DNA of 64,000 nucleotides from Acidobacteriota bacterium (GTDB lineage: Bacteria; Acidobacteriota; Thermoanaerobaculia; Multivoradales; Multivoraceae). A program made the position numbers and the translations under genes. Each line of letters starts with the position of its first letter. The first letter of the stretch is position 1. The notes beneath the pieces are model-generated. The model did no database searches and had not been told where the DNA came from. It was given only the letters and a program-made list of their open reading frames with translations. Below, piece after piece: positions 26,322-35,308 of the stretch. The stretch is from positions 1,433,786 through 1,497,785 of the forward strand of contig JAPPCR010000006.1 of NCBI GenBank assembly GCA_028875725.1. The letters run 5' to 3'.

Positions 26322-27834
26322 GAAGGACCGCGGCGTCGGCCCGATCGCCGTCGCCGGGCTGATCGGAGCACCGATCCTCGCGGCGCTGGTCTACTTCGCC
26401 ATCCCCGAAGCCGTGGTGAGCGCGGACGGCGAGGTCGTCTCCGGTCTGTCCTCCGCCGGCAGGGCGGTGGCCGCCGTCGGCGTCCTGATGGCAGCGTTGT
26501 GGCTCACCGAGGCGCTGCCGGTGCCGGCCACGGCGCTCATCCCGCTGGCAGCGATGCCGCTGCTGACGGGCGGCGAACTCGGCGTCCGCGAGGTTGCGGC
26601 TCCCTACGCCCACCCGAACATCTATCTCTTCATGGGCGGCTTCATGATCGCCCTGGCGATGCAGACCTGGGGTCTGCATCGGAGACTCGCGCTTCGCATC
26701 ATCCTGCTCGTGGGCACCCGTCCGCGCCGCGTCGTGCTCGGCTTCATGACCGCGAGCGCCGCCCTCAGCATGTGGATCTCGAACACGGCCACGACGGTCA
26801 TGATGCTGCCCATCGCCCTCTCGGTCATCGCCCTCGTGCGCCGCCGCCTGGGCGCCGCGGCGGCGCCGCCGGGACGAACCTTTCCCTTCGCTCTCTGCCT
26901 GCTGCTGGGCACGGCCTACGGCGCCTCGATCGGTGGCGTCGCAACGAAGATCGGCACGCCTCCGAACCTGGAGATGATGGCCTTCGTGAGCGACAACTAC
27001 GGTCGCGAGATCACGTTCGCCCAGTGGCTGCCATTCGGCTTCGGCCTGAGCGTACTGTTCCTGCCCCTGGCCTGGATCGTACTGACGCGGGTCGCCTTCC
27101 CGCTGCGTATGCGCGAAGTGCCGGGAGGCGCGGAACTCATCCGCAACGAGCTGCGGAAGATGGGGCCGATGTCGGGACCCGAGAAGGGCGTGCTCGCCAT
27201 CTTCGCCGCCACCGCAGCGCTGTGGACGACGGGCACCTGGCTGGCGCGGATCGAGATCGGAAGTGTCGCGCCGTTAGCGGGGCTGACGGATTCGGGGATC
27301 GCGATCGGCGCAGCGCTGTGCCTGTTCGCCGCGCCGGTCGATCTGCGTCGCGGCGTGTTCCTGCTGAGCTGGAAGAAGGCGCTCGAAGCGCCCTGGGGCA
27401 TCCTGGTGCTGTTCGGCGGCGGGCTGAGCCTCGCCGCCTCCATTCGCGCCACGGGAGTCGACCGGTTCATCGGCGGTCTGCTCCAGGTGCTCGAAGGGAC
27501 GCCCGTGCTGATCCTCGTGCTGGGCGCGGCCGGGCTCCTCATCCTGCTGACCGAAGTGACGAGCAATACGGCAACGACGGTCACGTTCCTGCCGATCCTG
27601 GCGGCGACCGCGGCCGTCATCGACGTGGATCCGCTGCTCCTGATCGTTCCGGCCACGCTGGCGGCGAGCTGCGCCTTCATGATGCCCGTGGCGACGCCGC
27701 CGAACGCGATCGTCTTCGGTTCCGGGGAGATCACGATTCCGCAGATGGTCCGGGCCGGAGTGTGGCTGAATCTGATCGGCCTGGTGCTGATCGTCTTCTG
27801 GGTGTACGTCGCCGGCGGCCTGATCGGCGTCTGA
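26314..27834 (+). CDS. DASS/SLC13-family sodium:anion symporter
   Basis: A 506-residue transporter for dicarboxylates, citrate or sulfate coupled to Na+. It has about eleven to twelve hydrophobic segments and the duplicated SNT motifs that bind Na+ and substrate carboxylates, WISNTATTVMMLPIALS near residue 155 and VTSNTATTVTFLPILA near residue 414, each in an inverted repeat half. The C-terminal MMPVATPPNAIVFGSG is the family signature. The gene overlaps the AGCS gene and ends 9 bp before the convergent arginase-family gene. Confidence 0.92.
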   Translation: MTEKDRGVGPIAVAGLIGAPILAALVYFAIPEAVVSADGEVVSGLSSAGRAVAAVGVLMAALWLTEALPVPATALIPLAAMPLLTGGELGVREVAAPYAHPNIYLFMGGFMIALAMQTWGLHRRLALRIILLVGTRPRRVVLGFMTASAALSMWISNTATTVMMLPIALSVIALVRRRLGAAAAPPGRTFPFALCLLLGTAYGASIGGVATKIGTPPNLEMMAFVSDNYGREITFAQWLPFGFGLSVLFLPLAWIVLTRVAFPLRMREVPGGAELIRNELRKMGPMSGPEKGVLAIFAATAALWTTGTWLARIEIGSVAPLAGLTDSGIAIGAALCLFAAPVDLRRGVFLLSWKKALEAPWGILVLFGGGLSLAASIRATGVDRFIGGLLQVLEGTPVLILVLGAAGLLILLTEVTSNTATTVTFLPILAATAAVIDVDPLLLIVPATLAASCAFMMPVATPPNAIVFGSGEITIPQMVRAGVWLNLIGLVLIVFWVYVAGGLIGV

Positions 27835-27843
27835 CCGGATGGC

Positions 27844-28746
27844 TCAGGTGCCGGCCATGCCGGCCAGCTCTCGCCGGAAGCGGTAGCCGATGCACTTGTA
27901 GAGCAGCTTGGCGGCGGTGAAGTCGCTGGCGGCGTTGCCCGGGATCGGAGCCAGTTCGACCACGTCCATCGCGATCACCTGCTTGCGCTCGAACAGCCGT
28001 CGCAGCAGCATCAACGCTTGATACCAGGTGCCGCCGCCTGGCTCAGGCGTTCCGGTCGCGGGCAGCACGGACGGATCGAAGAAGTCGAGGTCGAAGGTCA
28101 GATAGACCGTGTCGGGCAAGGAGGCGAGGAGCCCGTCGAACAGGGCCTCGAGTTCCGGCCGGGGAAGGGCGTCGAGTTGTTCCGCCCAGATGATCGGCAG
28201 GCGCTCGTTCGCGATCCGCTCCGCCTCCGGCCGGGTCAGCGAACGGATACCGACGGCCAGCGTCGGCAGACCGAGATCCAGCACGCGGCTCATCGCGCAG
28301 GCATGGTTCCAGGCGGTGCCGCCATAGGTCTGACGGAGGTCCGCGTGGGCGTCGAACTGGACCACGCCCAGATTCGCCGCGCCGGTGTTCAGCGTGCCGC
28401 GGACCAGCGCCGGCGTTACCGTGTGCTCGCCGCCGACGGCGGCCAGGAACCGCCCTTTCCGGAGGGTGGTTTCAGCGGCGGCGCTCATTCGTTGCAGGAC
28501 CGACTCGTCGCTTCCGTCGACATCCACCGGCGGCAGTGTCTCGATGCCGATGCGGCAGGGCTCCACGTCGAGTTCTTCGTCGTAGAGCTCGACGTAGTGC
28601 GACGCGAGGAGCAGGGCCTCCGGGCCGTTCTCGGCGCCGCGTCCCCACGAGGTGGTCCGCTCGTAGGGAACGGGAAGGACGGCGACGACGGGTTCCGTGG
28701 CGGGAACGTCGAGTCTCAGAAACGTCGAGAGGTCGGTGCCGCGCAT
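27844..28746 (-). CDS. speB: Agmatinase/arginase-family ureohydrolase
   Basis: A 300-residue binuclear-Mn ureohydrolase, most like agmatinases that release urea from agmatine to give putrescine. The ATG at 28746 (MRGTDLSTFLRLDV) starts at the family PYERTTSWGRGAENGP region. Metal ligands are seen in AVGGEHTVTPAL, QFDAHADLRQTYGG and LTFDLDFFDPSVLP. Arginase, guanidinobutyrase or guanidine hydrolase activity cannot be excluded. It diverges from radC across a 92-bp gap. Confidence 0.88.
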   Translation of the reverse strand: MRGTDLSTFLRLDVPATEPVVAVLPVPYERTTSWGRGAENGPEALLLASHYVELYDEELDVEPCRIGIETLPPVDVDGSDESVLQRMSAAAETTLRKGRFLAAVGGEHTVTPALVRGTLNTGAANLGVVQFDAHADLRQTYGGTAWNHACAMSRVLDLGLPTLAVGIRSLTRPEAERIANERLPIIWAEQLDALPRPELEALFDGLLASLPDTVYLTFDLDFFDPSVLPATGTPEPGGGTWYQALMLLRRLFERKQVIAMDVVELAPIPGNAASDFTAAKLLYKCIGYRFRRELAGMAGT

Positions 28747-28838
28747 GGCCGCGGCAGGGTAGCAGCCGGTCGAGCGTAACGACCGCCGCGCGCGCCAACT
28801 CCCGGGCGGCGCTTCCGTCAGTGTCGGCAGGAGGTTCG

Positions 28839-29558
28839 ATGCGCGGGAACGACAGGCCGACCACGATGCTCCGGGAAATCCCATCAGAAGAACGTCCCCG
28901 GGAGCGATTGCTCGCCCACGGCGCCGGAGTTCTGAGCGACTGCGAGCTGATCGCCATCCTGCTGCGCACCGGTCACCGTGGCTGTTCCGTTGTCGATCTT
29001 GCCCGCGATCTGCTCTACGACGAGGGCCGGGGCCTGGGCGGCCTGCCGGCGCTCGCCCTCCTGGTGGAGCACGATCTGCCGTCGCTGCGGCGGAAGGGGT
29101 TGGGGGACGCCAAGGCGGCCACCGTGCTGGCCGCGGTGGAGCTGGCCCGCAGGCTGGCGCGGGCCCAACTGCCCGAACGGCGGCCTCTGGGCAGCGTCGC
29201 CGCGCTCGCCCGATACCTCAATCTTCGCTACGCGCGCCGCGACCAGGAAGCCATGGGGGCGATCTACGTGGACGTCCGAGGCCGCATCATCTCCGAGCGC
29301 GAGCACTTCGTCGGCGGCCTCGACCGCACGTCCGTGGAACCGCGGGCGGTGCTCAAGGAAGCGCTCCGTCTGGGCGCGACGGCGGTGGCAATCTTCCACA
29401 ACCATCCCAGCGGCGATCCCGAGCCCAGCCCCGAGGACATCGCCTTCACCCGCCGCCTGAGCCGTGCCGCCGCCGCCGTCGGCATCGACCTCGTCGACCA
29501 CCTCGTCCTCGCCGGCGGCCGGCGCTGGGTCTCCCTGCGCGAGCGCCGGTTGCTGTAG
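28839..29558 (+). CDS. radC: RadC-family JAB/MPN-domain protein
   Basis: A 239-residue RadC. The ATG at 28839 follows CAGGAGGT by 3 bp; longer in-frame starts run back into the divergent gap. The N-terminal part is a helix-hairpin-helix-like region (RKGLGDAKAATVLAAVELARR). The C-terminal JAMM metal site is FHNHPSGDPEPSPEDI. Despite the name its role in repair is not established. A long palindromic element starts 12 bp after its stop. Confidence 0.95.
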   Translation: MRGNDRPTTMLREIPSEERPRERLLAHGAGVLSDCELIAILLRTGHRGCSVVDLARDLLYDEGRGLGGLPALALLVEHDLPSLRRKGLGDAKAATVLAAVELARRLARAQLPERRPLGSVAALARYLNLRYARRDQEAMGAIYVDVRGRIISEREHFVGGLDRTSVEPRAVLKEALRLGATAVAIFHNHPSGDPEPSPEDIAFTRRLSRAAAAVGIDLVDHLVLAGGRRWVSLRERRLL

Positions 29559-29570
29559 AGGTACCACCCG

Positions 29571-29745
29571 CCAGCCGGGAGCCGAAGGAGGGGGTTCCCA
29601 GGGGACGCTTGCGCTCTCTGGGTTGATGGAAAGCAAGCGCTCGCTTCGGTCGGCTGCCCTCCGCTTCGGTGTTGGTTCATGGAAGGGCATGGGGAGTCGG
29701 TTGCCTCCAGCCCCCTGAGAAACCCCTCCTTCGGCTCCCGGCTGG
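29571..29745 (+). repeat. Long-stem palindromic element, copy A (downstream of radC)
   Basis: A perfect 23-bp inverted repeat (29571-29593 with 29723-29745) encloses a 129-bp centre. The centre contains a 21-bp core (gcgctcgcttcggtcggctg plus c, 29638-29658) found as an exact copy in element B, plus a smaller cgcttgc/gcaagcg hairpin. No transposase or good ORF is present. It lies 12 bp after radC in the same direction. Either a dispersed MITE/REP-like repeat or a structured 3'-UTR RNA. Confidence 0.75.
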
Positions 29746-29921
29746 CTGCACGTACTCAGCTTTGCGGTACGTCACGGACTGTTGGCAGGGCGTGAGGGAG
29801 TACGTCGGGCCGCGTTACGGAGTGAGGGTCGTCGGATCGACCTGGGATTGTTGATGTCAGGTGGCGTGCATGGCGCTTCGAAGGCAACGCGATCTCGTCT
29901 TGGATTGTTAGGGTGCCTCTC
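29746..29921 (+). other. Intergenic stretch upstream of larC, no gene seen
   Basis: This 176-bp stretch between palindromic element A and larC has no convincing ORF, RNA gene or near-consensus promoter. A TTAGGG about 10 bp before the larC ATG may serve as its ribosome-binding site. Confidence 0.5.
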
Positions 29922-31138
29922 ATGGCGGATGGGCCTGTTCACCTGCATCTGGATTGCGCGAGCGGGATCTCGGGGGACATGTTTCTGGGGGCGTGTCTGG
30001 ACCTGGGGCTGCCGGTGTCGTTGCTCGAGGAGATGGTCGAACGGTTGGGTCTGGATGGGGTCGAGTTGCGGGTGGAGCGCGCGAAGCGGGGAGGTCTGGC
30101 GGGGGTTCGGTTCTCCGTGCTGCGGGACGGGCAACCGGTCGAGGGGGCAGGTAGCGAGGGTGCTTCGCATCGGCGGCTATCGACGATCCTGCGCATGATC
30201 GAGGAGAGCGGTTTGAGCGCCGGTGTCGTCGCGCGCGCCTCGGCCCTGTTCCGGCGACTGGGGGAGGCGGAGGCTCAGGTTCACGGCGTTGGCCTGGAGG
30301 AGGTCCACTTTCACGAGGTCGGCGCCGACGACTCGATCGTCGACCTGGTCGGCGCGGCGGTCGCGCTCGAGCACTTCGGGCCGGCCCGGGTTTCCTCGTC
30401 GACTGTCGTCGTGGGGAGCGGCACTGTCTCGACGCGTCACGGCGTGATGCCGGTGCCCGCGCCCGCGACGGCGCTCTTGCTGGAGGGCGTTCCGATCACT
30501 TCCGGCGGGACCTCCGGCGAACTCACGACACCCACCGGCGCCGTCATCGTGAGGGAGTTCGTCGAGGAGTTCGAACCGTCCGCGACAGCTGCTCCGCGGC
30601 GAATCGAGAGCCACGGGATCGGACTCGGCAGCCGCGAGCTGGCAGACCGTCCGAATGCACTTCGACTCCAACGCGTGACGCCCATCACCTCCGCGGGTGG
30701 ACCGTGGCGCCAGGTCGCGGTCCTTGAGTGCCAGCTAGACGACGCAACGGGGGAGGCGATCGGCTATGCCGCGGAGTCCCTTCTGGAAGCCGGCGCCCTC
30801 GACGTCTTCACGACCGCCGTACAGATGAAGAAGTCCCGGCCTGGCGTGGCCGTCACCGTCATCTGCCGCCCGGAGCAGTCCTCGGAACTAGCCGAGCGCC
30901 TCCTTCTCGAGACCGGCTCCCTCGGCTGCCGTCGCACCGTCGTCGACCGCCTGGAAGCCGAACGCTCCTTCTCCACGGTGACGACCCCCTTCGGTGAAGT
31001 GAGGCTCAAACAAGCGGCCATTTCCGGCCGGCCCCTCGGGTCTGCACCCGAGTACGAAGACGTCCGCCGAATCGCCCGTGAACAGGGAGTCCCCTTGCGG
31101 GACATCTACCGCGCGGCTCTCCGCGCCTCCGACTGACA
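29922..31138 (+). CDS. larC: LarC-family nickel insertion protein (nickel-pincer cofactor synthesis)
   Basis: A 404-residue LarC/DUF111 protein, which inserts Ni into the pincer nucleotide cofactor of lactate racemase-type enzymes using CTP. Signatures are HLDCASGISGDMFLGACLDLG, then HFHEVGADDSIVDLVGAA, and the C-terminal FTTAVQMKKSRPGVAVTVIC. The ATG at 29922 is used; a GTG at 29913 is possible. Neither larB, larE nor a larA-type racemase is in the window. It is flanked on both sides by copies of the palindromic element. Confidence 0.92.
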
Positions 31139-31251
31139 CCAGGCGCCCTTCGTCGGCCGGCCGACAAGACCATCGGCCCGTCCGCAGTCGACGACGACCA
31201 GTCCGCGCGGCGGCCCCAAAACACCAGGCGCCACGTCGTTGGCCAAGCCGT
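31139..31251 (+). other. Intergenic stretch between larC and palindromic element B
   Basis: No gene is visible. A 12-bp direct repeat, acaccaggcgcc, occurs at about 31135-31146 (across the larC stop) and 31221-31232. Its meaning is unknown. Confidence 0.4.
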
Positions 31252-31430
31252 CCCGCCGTCCAGGGACCGGGGGAGGGGTACCAGCGGGCTGGAGGCAAGC
31301 GATGCCCACCGCCGCTACCTCGACCAACGCCGACGTGAAGCGCAGCCGACCGAAGCGAGCGCCGTCGTACCCCTGCCCAAGCGAACGCGAGCGGCCGATG
31401 GAACCCCTCCCCCGGTCCCCGGACGGCGGG
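31252..31430 (-). repeat. Long-stem palindromic element, copy B (downstream of pnp)
   Basis: A 28-bp inverted repeat (31252-31279 with 31403-31430, 27 of 28 paired) encloses a 123-bp centre. The centre shares an exact 21-bp core and flanking stretches such as gggctggaggcaa with element A, but in the opposite orientation, so both copies read in the direction of the gene just before them (radC for A, pnp for B). The arms differ from those of A yet pair with each other. Confidence 0.75.
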
Positions 31431-31495
31431 TCCAACCGCCCAAAGCAACCAAGCGGCCGCGACGCCCGAAGCCGCCGCCGCGGACGGCCTATCGC

Positions 31496-33787
31496 CTAGT
31501 CGCGACGCGGTCCGCGACCGCCGCCGCCACCACCGGAACGAGGACGCCGTCCCCGGCCGCCGCGGCCCCCCGGGCCGCCTCCGCGGCCGCCACGTCCGCC
31601 CGGACCGCCGCGTCCGCCTCGACCACCGGGGCCTCTGCGGTCGCGACCACGGTCGCCGCCGACGGGAGCCGGAACGCCCATGCCCTCGTAGTCCTTCGGG
31701 TCGAAGTCGGGGTCGTCCATGATGACGGCCTTGCGGGAGAGGCGGACCTTGCCGGAGGGGTCGATGTCGATCACCTTGACCGTCATCTCGTCGCCTTCGG
31801 TGACCAGGTCGCCGATCTCGCCAACCCGGTAGGGCGCGAGTTCGCTGATGTGAACCAGGCCGTCCGTGCCGGGGAGAATCTCGACGAAGGCGCCGAACGG
31901 CTCCACCCGACGGACCTGGCCGGTGTAGACCTTGTCGACCTCGGGCACCTCCGTGAGGCGCTCGATCATCGCGATCGCTCTGTCCGCAGCCGTGGAGTTG
32001 GGAGAGGCCACGACGACGCGACCGTCGTCCTCGATGTCGATCTGGCAGCCGGTCTCTTCCGTGATGCCACGGATCGTCTTGCCGCCCGGTCCGATCACGT
32101 CGCGGATCCGGTCGCGGGCGACCATCATCACGTGCAGACGCGGAGCGTAGTCGGACATCTCCTCGCGTGGCTCCTCGATCTCGGAAGCCATGTGGTCCAG
32201 GATGTGCAGCCGCCCCGCCCGTGCCTGGGTCAGGGCCTGGCCCATGATCTCCCGGGTGACGCCGGTGATCTTGATGTCCATCTGCAGCGCCGTGATCCCG
32301 CCGCGGGTGCCGGCGACCTTGAAGTCCATGTCGCCGTGGTGGTCTTCCTGGCCCGCGATGTCGGTGAGGACGGCGAAGTCGTCGCCGTCCTTGACCAGAC
32401 CCATCGCCACGCCGGCGACCGGTGCGAGCATCGGCACGCCGGCGTCGAACAGGGCCAGCGAACCGGAACAGACGGTGGCCATCGACGAGGAGCCGTTGGA
32501 CTCGAGGATCTCGGACACGACGCGTACCGTGTAGGGGAAGTCGTCCTCGTGGGGAAGCACGGGTATCAGCGCCCGGCGCGCCAGCACGCCGTGTCCGATC
32601 TCGCGGCGGCTCGAGCCGCGGAGGAAGCGGACTTCACCCACCGAGAACGGCGGGAAGTTGTAGTGGAGGAGAAACTTCTGGTGGGTTTCTCCTTCGTACT
32701 CCTCGATGATCTGGGCATCGCGCCGGGTGCCGAGGGTGACGGAGGCCAGCGCCTGGGTTTCGCCGCGGGTGAACAGCGCCGAGCCATGGACACGCGGCAG
32801 TAGACCGGTCTCGGTGTTGAGCGCCCGGACCTCATCCGTCGCCCGGTTGTCGAAGCGCTTGCCCTGCTTCATCACGATCTCGCGGAGCGCCTTGTCCTCG
32901 AGTTCGCTGACGATCTTGCCGACCTGGCCCCGGCGCTCGTCGTCTTCGGGAAGGCGGTCGGTGAAGCCGTTGACGACGGCCTTGACCGCGTCGCGCCGCT
33001 CGAACTTGGCGGGAGTGTTCAGGGCGGCCGTGAAGTCGTCCCAGATGGCGTTCTCGACTTCGGCCCGGAACTCGGGAGTGTAGGCCTCGGGGGCCTCCCA
33101 GTGGGGCTTCTCCAGGTCCATCTCGCGGAACAGCTCCTGCTGGGCGCGCACGATCTTCTGGAGTTCCTGGTGGCCAGCGAAGATGCAGTCGAGGATCACG
33201 CTCTCGTCGAGCTGGTTCGCACCGGCCTCGACCATCGTCACGGCGTCCTCGGTACCGACGACGATGAGGTCCAGGTCGGACACGTCACGCTCGGCGCCGG
33301 TCGGGTTGAAGACGATCTCATCGTCGATCAGGCCCACGCGAACGGCTCCTACCGGGTGGTAGAAGGGAATGTCGGAGAGGACGAGAGCGGTCGACGCGCC
33401 GTTGATCGCGAGGATGTCGGGGTCGTTCTCTTGGTCGGCCGACAGCACGAGGCTGATGATCTGGGTCTCGTAGAAGTAACCCGACGGGAACAGCGGCCGC
33501 AGGGGCCGGTCGGTCAGGCGGCAGGTGATGATCTCCTTCTCGGAGGGCCGCCCCTCGCGCTTGAAGAAGCCGCCCGGAATCCGCCCGGCCGCCGAGGTGT
33601 ACTCGCGGTAGTCGACGGTGAGGGGCAGGAAGCCGCGGGGTGTGCTGTCGGGCGCCATGCAGGCGGTGGTCAGCACGATCGTCTCGCCGAGCTGCACGGT
33701 GCAGGAGCCGTTCGCCTGTCTGGCCAGACGGCCGGATTCGAGAGTGATGGTGCCGTTCCCGATCGGGATGTCCTTGGTGAACTTCAT
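31496..33787 (-). CDS. pnp: Polynucleotide phosphorylase
   Basis: A 763-residue trimeric 3'-5' exoribonuclease that phosphorolytically degrades RNA. Two RNase PH domains are separated by a helical domain, followed by KH (about 550-615, with RIRDVIGPGGKTIRGITEET) and S1 (about 620-690, with PFGAFVEILPGTDGLVHISE). The catalytic-core motif DFKVAGTRGGITALQMDIK is intact. The last ~60 residues are an Arg/Gly-rich RGG tail, not present in the E. coli enzyme. It lies behind rpsO, the usual bacterial order. Confidence 0.97.
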   Translation of the reverse strand: MKFTKDIPIGNGTITLESGRLARQANGSCTVQLGETIVLTTACMAPDSTPRGFLPLTVDYREYTSAAGRIPGGFFKREGRPSEKEIITCRLTDRPLRPLFPSGYFYETQIISLVLSADQENDPDILAINGASTALVLSDIPFYHPVGAVRVGLIDDEIVFNPTGAERDVSDLDLIVVGTEDAVTMVEAGANQLDESVILDCIFAGHQELQKIVRAQQELFREMDLEKPHWEAPEAYTPEFRAEVENAIWDDFTAALNTPAKFERRDAVKAVVNGFTDRLPEDDERRGQVGKIVSELEDKALREIVMKQGKRFDNRATDEVRALNTETGLLPRVHGSALFTRGETQALASVTLGTRRDAQIIEEYEGETHQKFLLHYNFPPFSVGEVRFLRGSSRREIGHGVLARRALIPVLPHEDDFPYTVRVVSEILESNGSSSMATVCSGSLALFDAGVPMLAPVAGVAMGLVKDGDDFAVLTDIAGQEDHHGDMDFKVAGTRGGITALQMDIKITGVTREIMGQALTQARAGRLHILDHMASEIEEPREEMSDYAPRLHVMMVARDRIRDVIGPGGKTIRGITEETGCQIDIEDDGRVVVASPNSTAADRAIAMIERLTEVPEVDKVYTGQVRRVEPFGAFVEILPGTDGLVHISELAPYRVGEIGDLVTEGDEMTVKVIDIDPSGKVRLSRKAVIMDDPDFDPKDYEGMGVPAPVGGDRGRDRRGPGGRGGRGGPGGRGGRGGGPGGRGGRGRRPRSGGGGGGRGPRRD

Positions 33788-33820
33788 GTTGGTTTCTTTA
33801 CTTCCTTCTCTTTGTTTGCT

Positions 33821-33842
33821 CCGCCCGGCTTTCAGCGGGCGG
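33821..33842 (-). other. Stem-loop in the pnp leader
   Basis: On the minus strand CCGCCCG and CGGGCGG form a perfect 7-bp stem with loop CTGAAAGC, about 34 bp before the pnp ATG. In E. coli the rpsO-pnp gap carries an RNase III-cleaved stem used in pnp autoregulation; a similar role here is inference. Confidence 0.5.
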
Positions 33843-33843
33843 G

Positions 33844-33869
33844 AAAATGCCTTCCTTGCGAAGGCAGGC
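33844..33869 (-). terminator. Intrinsic terminator-like hairpin after rpsO
   Basis: GCCTGCCTT-CGC-AAGGAAGGC (33869-33849, minus strand) forms a 9-bp stem with one mismatch and is followed by ATTTTCC. It would allow partial termination after rpsO, with read-through into pnp. Confidence 0.55.
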
Positions 33870-33970
33870 TTTCGCGTGAATCGCGTGGAGTCCGGTCCGC
33901 CGGATCGGCGGTCAAGCCGGTCGTCTTTCGGGTCGCGGAGCCCGTCAGGGCGCCGCTTCCGTCGCAGGGA

Positions 33971-34240
33971 CTACCTGCGGAGGCCGAGACGCTCGATCGT
34001 CGTCCGGTAGCGGTCGAAGCTCTGGTCGCGCAGGTAGCCGAGCAGCCGCCGGCGGCGCCCGACCAGCTTCAACAGGCCGCGCCGGCCGTGGTGGTCTTGC
34101 TTGTGGACCTTGAAGTGCTCGGTGAGCTCGTTGATGCGGTTCGTCAGCAGCGCGACCTGGACCTCGGGCGAACCCGTGTCCGTCTCGTGGAGACGGAAGT
34201 CACGGATGATCTGGTCCTTCATTTCGGTTGTCTGTGGCAC
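33971..34240 (-). CDS. rpsO: 30S ribosomal protein S15
   Basis: An 89-residue S15, a primary 16S rRNA-binding protein. The GTG at 34240 gives the same length as E. coli; the ATG at 34222 would give 83 residues. Motifs are [22 protein letters not shown] and [21 protein letters not shown]. It is between truB and pnp in the conserved order. Confidence 0.97.
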   Translation of the reverse strand: MPQTTEMKDQIIRDFRLHETDTGSPEVQVALLTNRINELTEHFKVHKQDHHGRRGLLKLVGRRRRLLGYLRDQSFDRYRTTIERLGLRR

Positions 34241-34343
34241 GCTCTGATTCCTCGCTGACTCTGCTTGTTCCGTTCTGCTGGTTCTTTCTCGTGTGGCCTT
34301 CTTGCGGTTTCCTTCGTCGTTCCCGGGTTCTTTCGCGGCGCGG

Positions 34344-34352
34344 AGTGTAGCA
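34344..34352 (-). promoter_or_regulatory. Possible extended -10 promoter for rpsO-pnp
   Basis: TGCTACACT on the minus strand (34352-34344) is an extended -10 element just after truB. No strong -35 is visible. It would start a leader of about 100 nt before rpsO, within a 120-bp gap that has no gene. Confidence 0.45.
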
Positions 34353-34360
34353 CGGCGGCC

Positions 34361-35308
34361 TCAGCCGAAGACGATCTTCGGTTGAACCACCGCCAGGCCC
34401 CGGTCGCCGATCCGTTCGGCCACCGTCGCCACGGCGAGGAACCGTCCACGACCGTCCGTGAGCTGGACCCAGTCTCCCTCGCCGGCATCGATGCCGGGCG
34501 CCAGCACCGTCTGGCCGTGCGTGATGCGCCGTTCCTGGGTGGCGTCCATCGCGACGGTTGGGAACGGCAGCGGGATCTCGTCGAACGGCACCCAGGCGGA
34601 ACCCAGTTCGTCCACGTCCAGCGGCTCGGCGCCGCGGGCAACGCCCTCGAGGCGCTCCGAGTCCACCGCCGCCTCGACCTCGAACGAGCCGACCCGAAGC
34701 CGCCGGAGCGTCGCCAGGTGGCCGCCGCAGCCGAGGCGCTCGCCGAGGTCGTGGGCGAGCGACCGGGCGTAGGCGCCGGTTGAGCAGCCCAACCGGAATG
34801 CGATCCGGTCCGGACCGGGGTCGCCGAACGCGCCGGCTGGCGCGAACTCGTAGATCTCGACGTCTTTGCCCTGGCGCTCGAAGTCCTGGCCCTGGCGCGC
34901 GAGTTCGTAGTACTTCCGACCGCCGATCTTCTTGGCGGAGTAGGGAGGCGGCAACTGGTGCAGCGACCCTTCGAACTCCTTCATCGCGCTGGCGACATCG
35001 TCCGCCGTCAGGTCGGCGGTCGAGCCCTCGAACGTGACTTTGCCGGCGGCGTCGTAGGTGTCGGTGGCCGTGCCGAGCTGGATCTCGCCCTCATAGACCT
35101 TCGGTGCCTGGATCAGAAAGCGGGTAAGCCGCGTGCCCCGACCGGCGGTCAGGAGGAGCAGGCCGGTGGCGTTGGGGTCGAGGGTGCCGCAGTGCCCGAT
35201 CTTGCGCTGACCGAGCGCCCGCCGCGCGATGCGGACGACGTCATGGGACGTGCCGCCGGGCTGCTTGTCGACGAGGAGCAGACCGTGGCGTTCGCTACTG
35301 GAGGTCAC
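34361..35308 (-). CDS. truB: tRNA pseudouridine(55) synthase
   Basis: A 315-residue TruB making pseudouridine 55 in the T-loop of tRNAs. The start GLLLVDKQPGGTSHDVV and the catalytic GHCGTLDPNATGLLLL (nucleophilic Asp) are clear, with the C-terminal PUA-like domain from about residue 240. Its ATG overlaps the stop of the upstream nrnA-like gene. A perfect 7-bp palindrome spans its last codons (34365-34381). Confidence 0.96.
   Translation of the reverse strand: MTSSSERHGLLLVDKQPGGTSHDVVRIARRALGQRKIGHCGTLDPNATGLLLLTAGRGTRLTRFLIQAPKVYEGEIQLGTATDTYDAAGKVTFEGSTADLTADDVASAMKEFEGSLHQLPPPYSAKKIGGRKYYELARQGQDFERQGKDVEIYEFAPAGAFGDPGPDRIAFRLGCSTGAYARSLAHDLGERLGCGGHLATLRRLRVGSFEVEAAVDSERLEGVARGAEPLDVDELGSAWVPFDEIPLPFPTVAMDATQERRITHGQTVLAPGIDAGEGDWVQLTDGRGRFLAVATVAERIGDRGLAVVQPKIVFG

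Noticed and set aside
29571..31430. A composite transposon carrying larC
   Set aside because: No transposase, no target duplications seen, and the two elements have different arm sequences.
31106..31435. Open frames inside the palindromic elements (e.g. a peptide with SLRSAALHVGVG)
   Set aside because: Similar peptides appear in both copies because the DNA is repeated; there is no Shine-Dalgarno, and frames break at different places.
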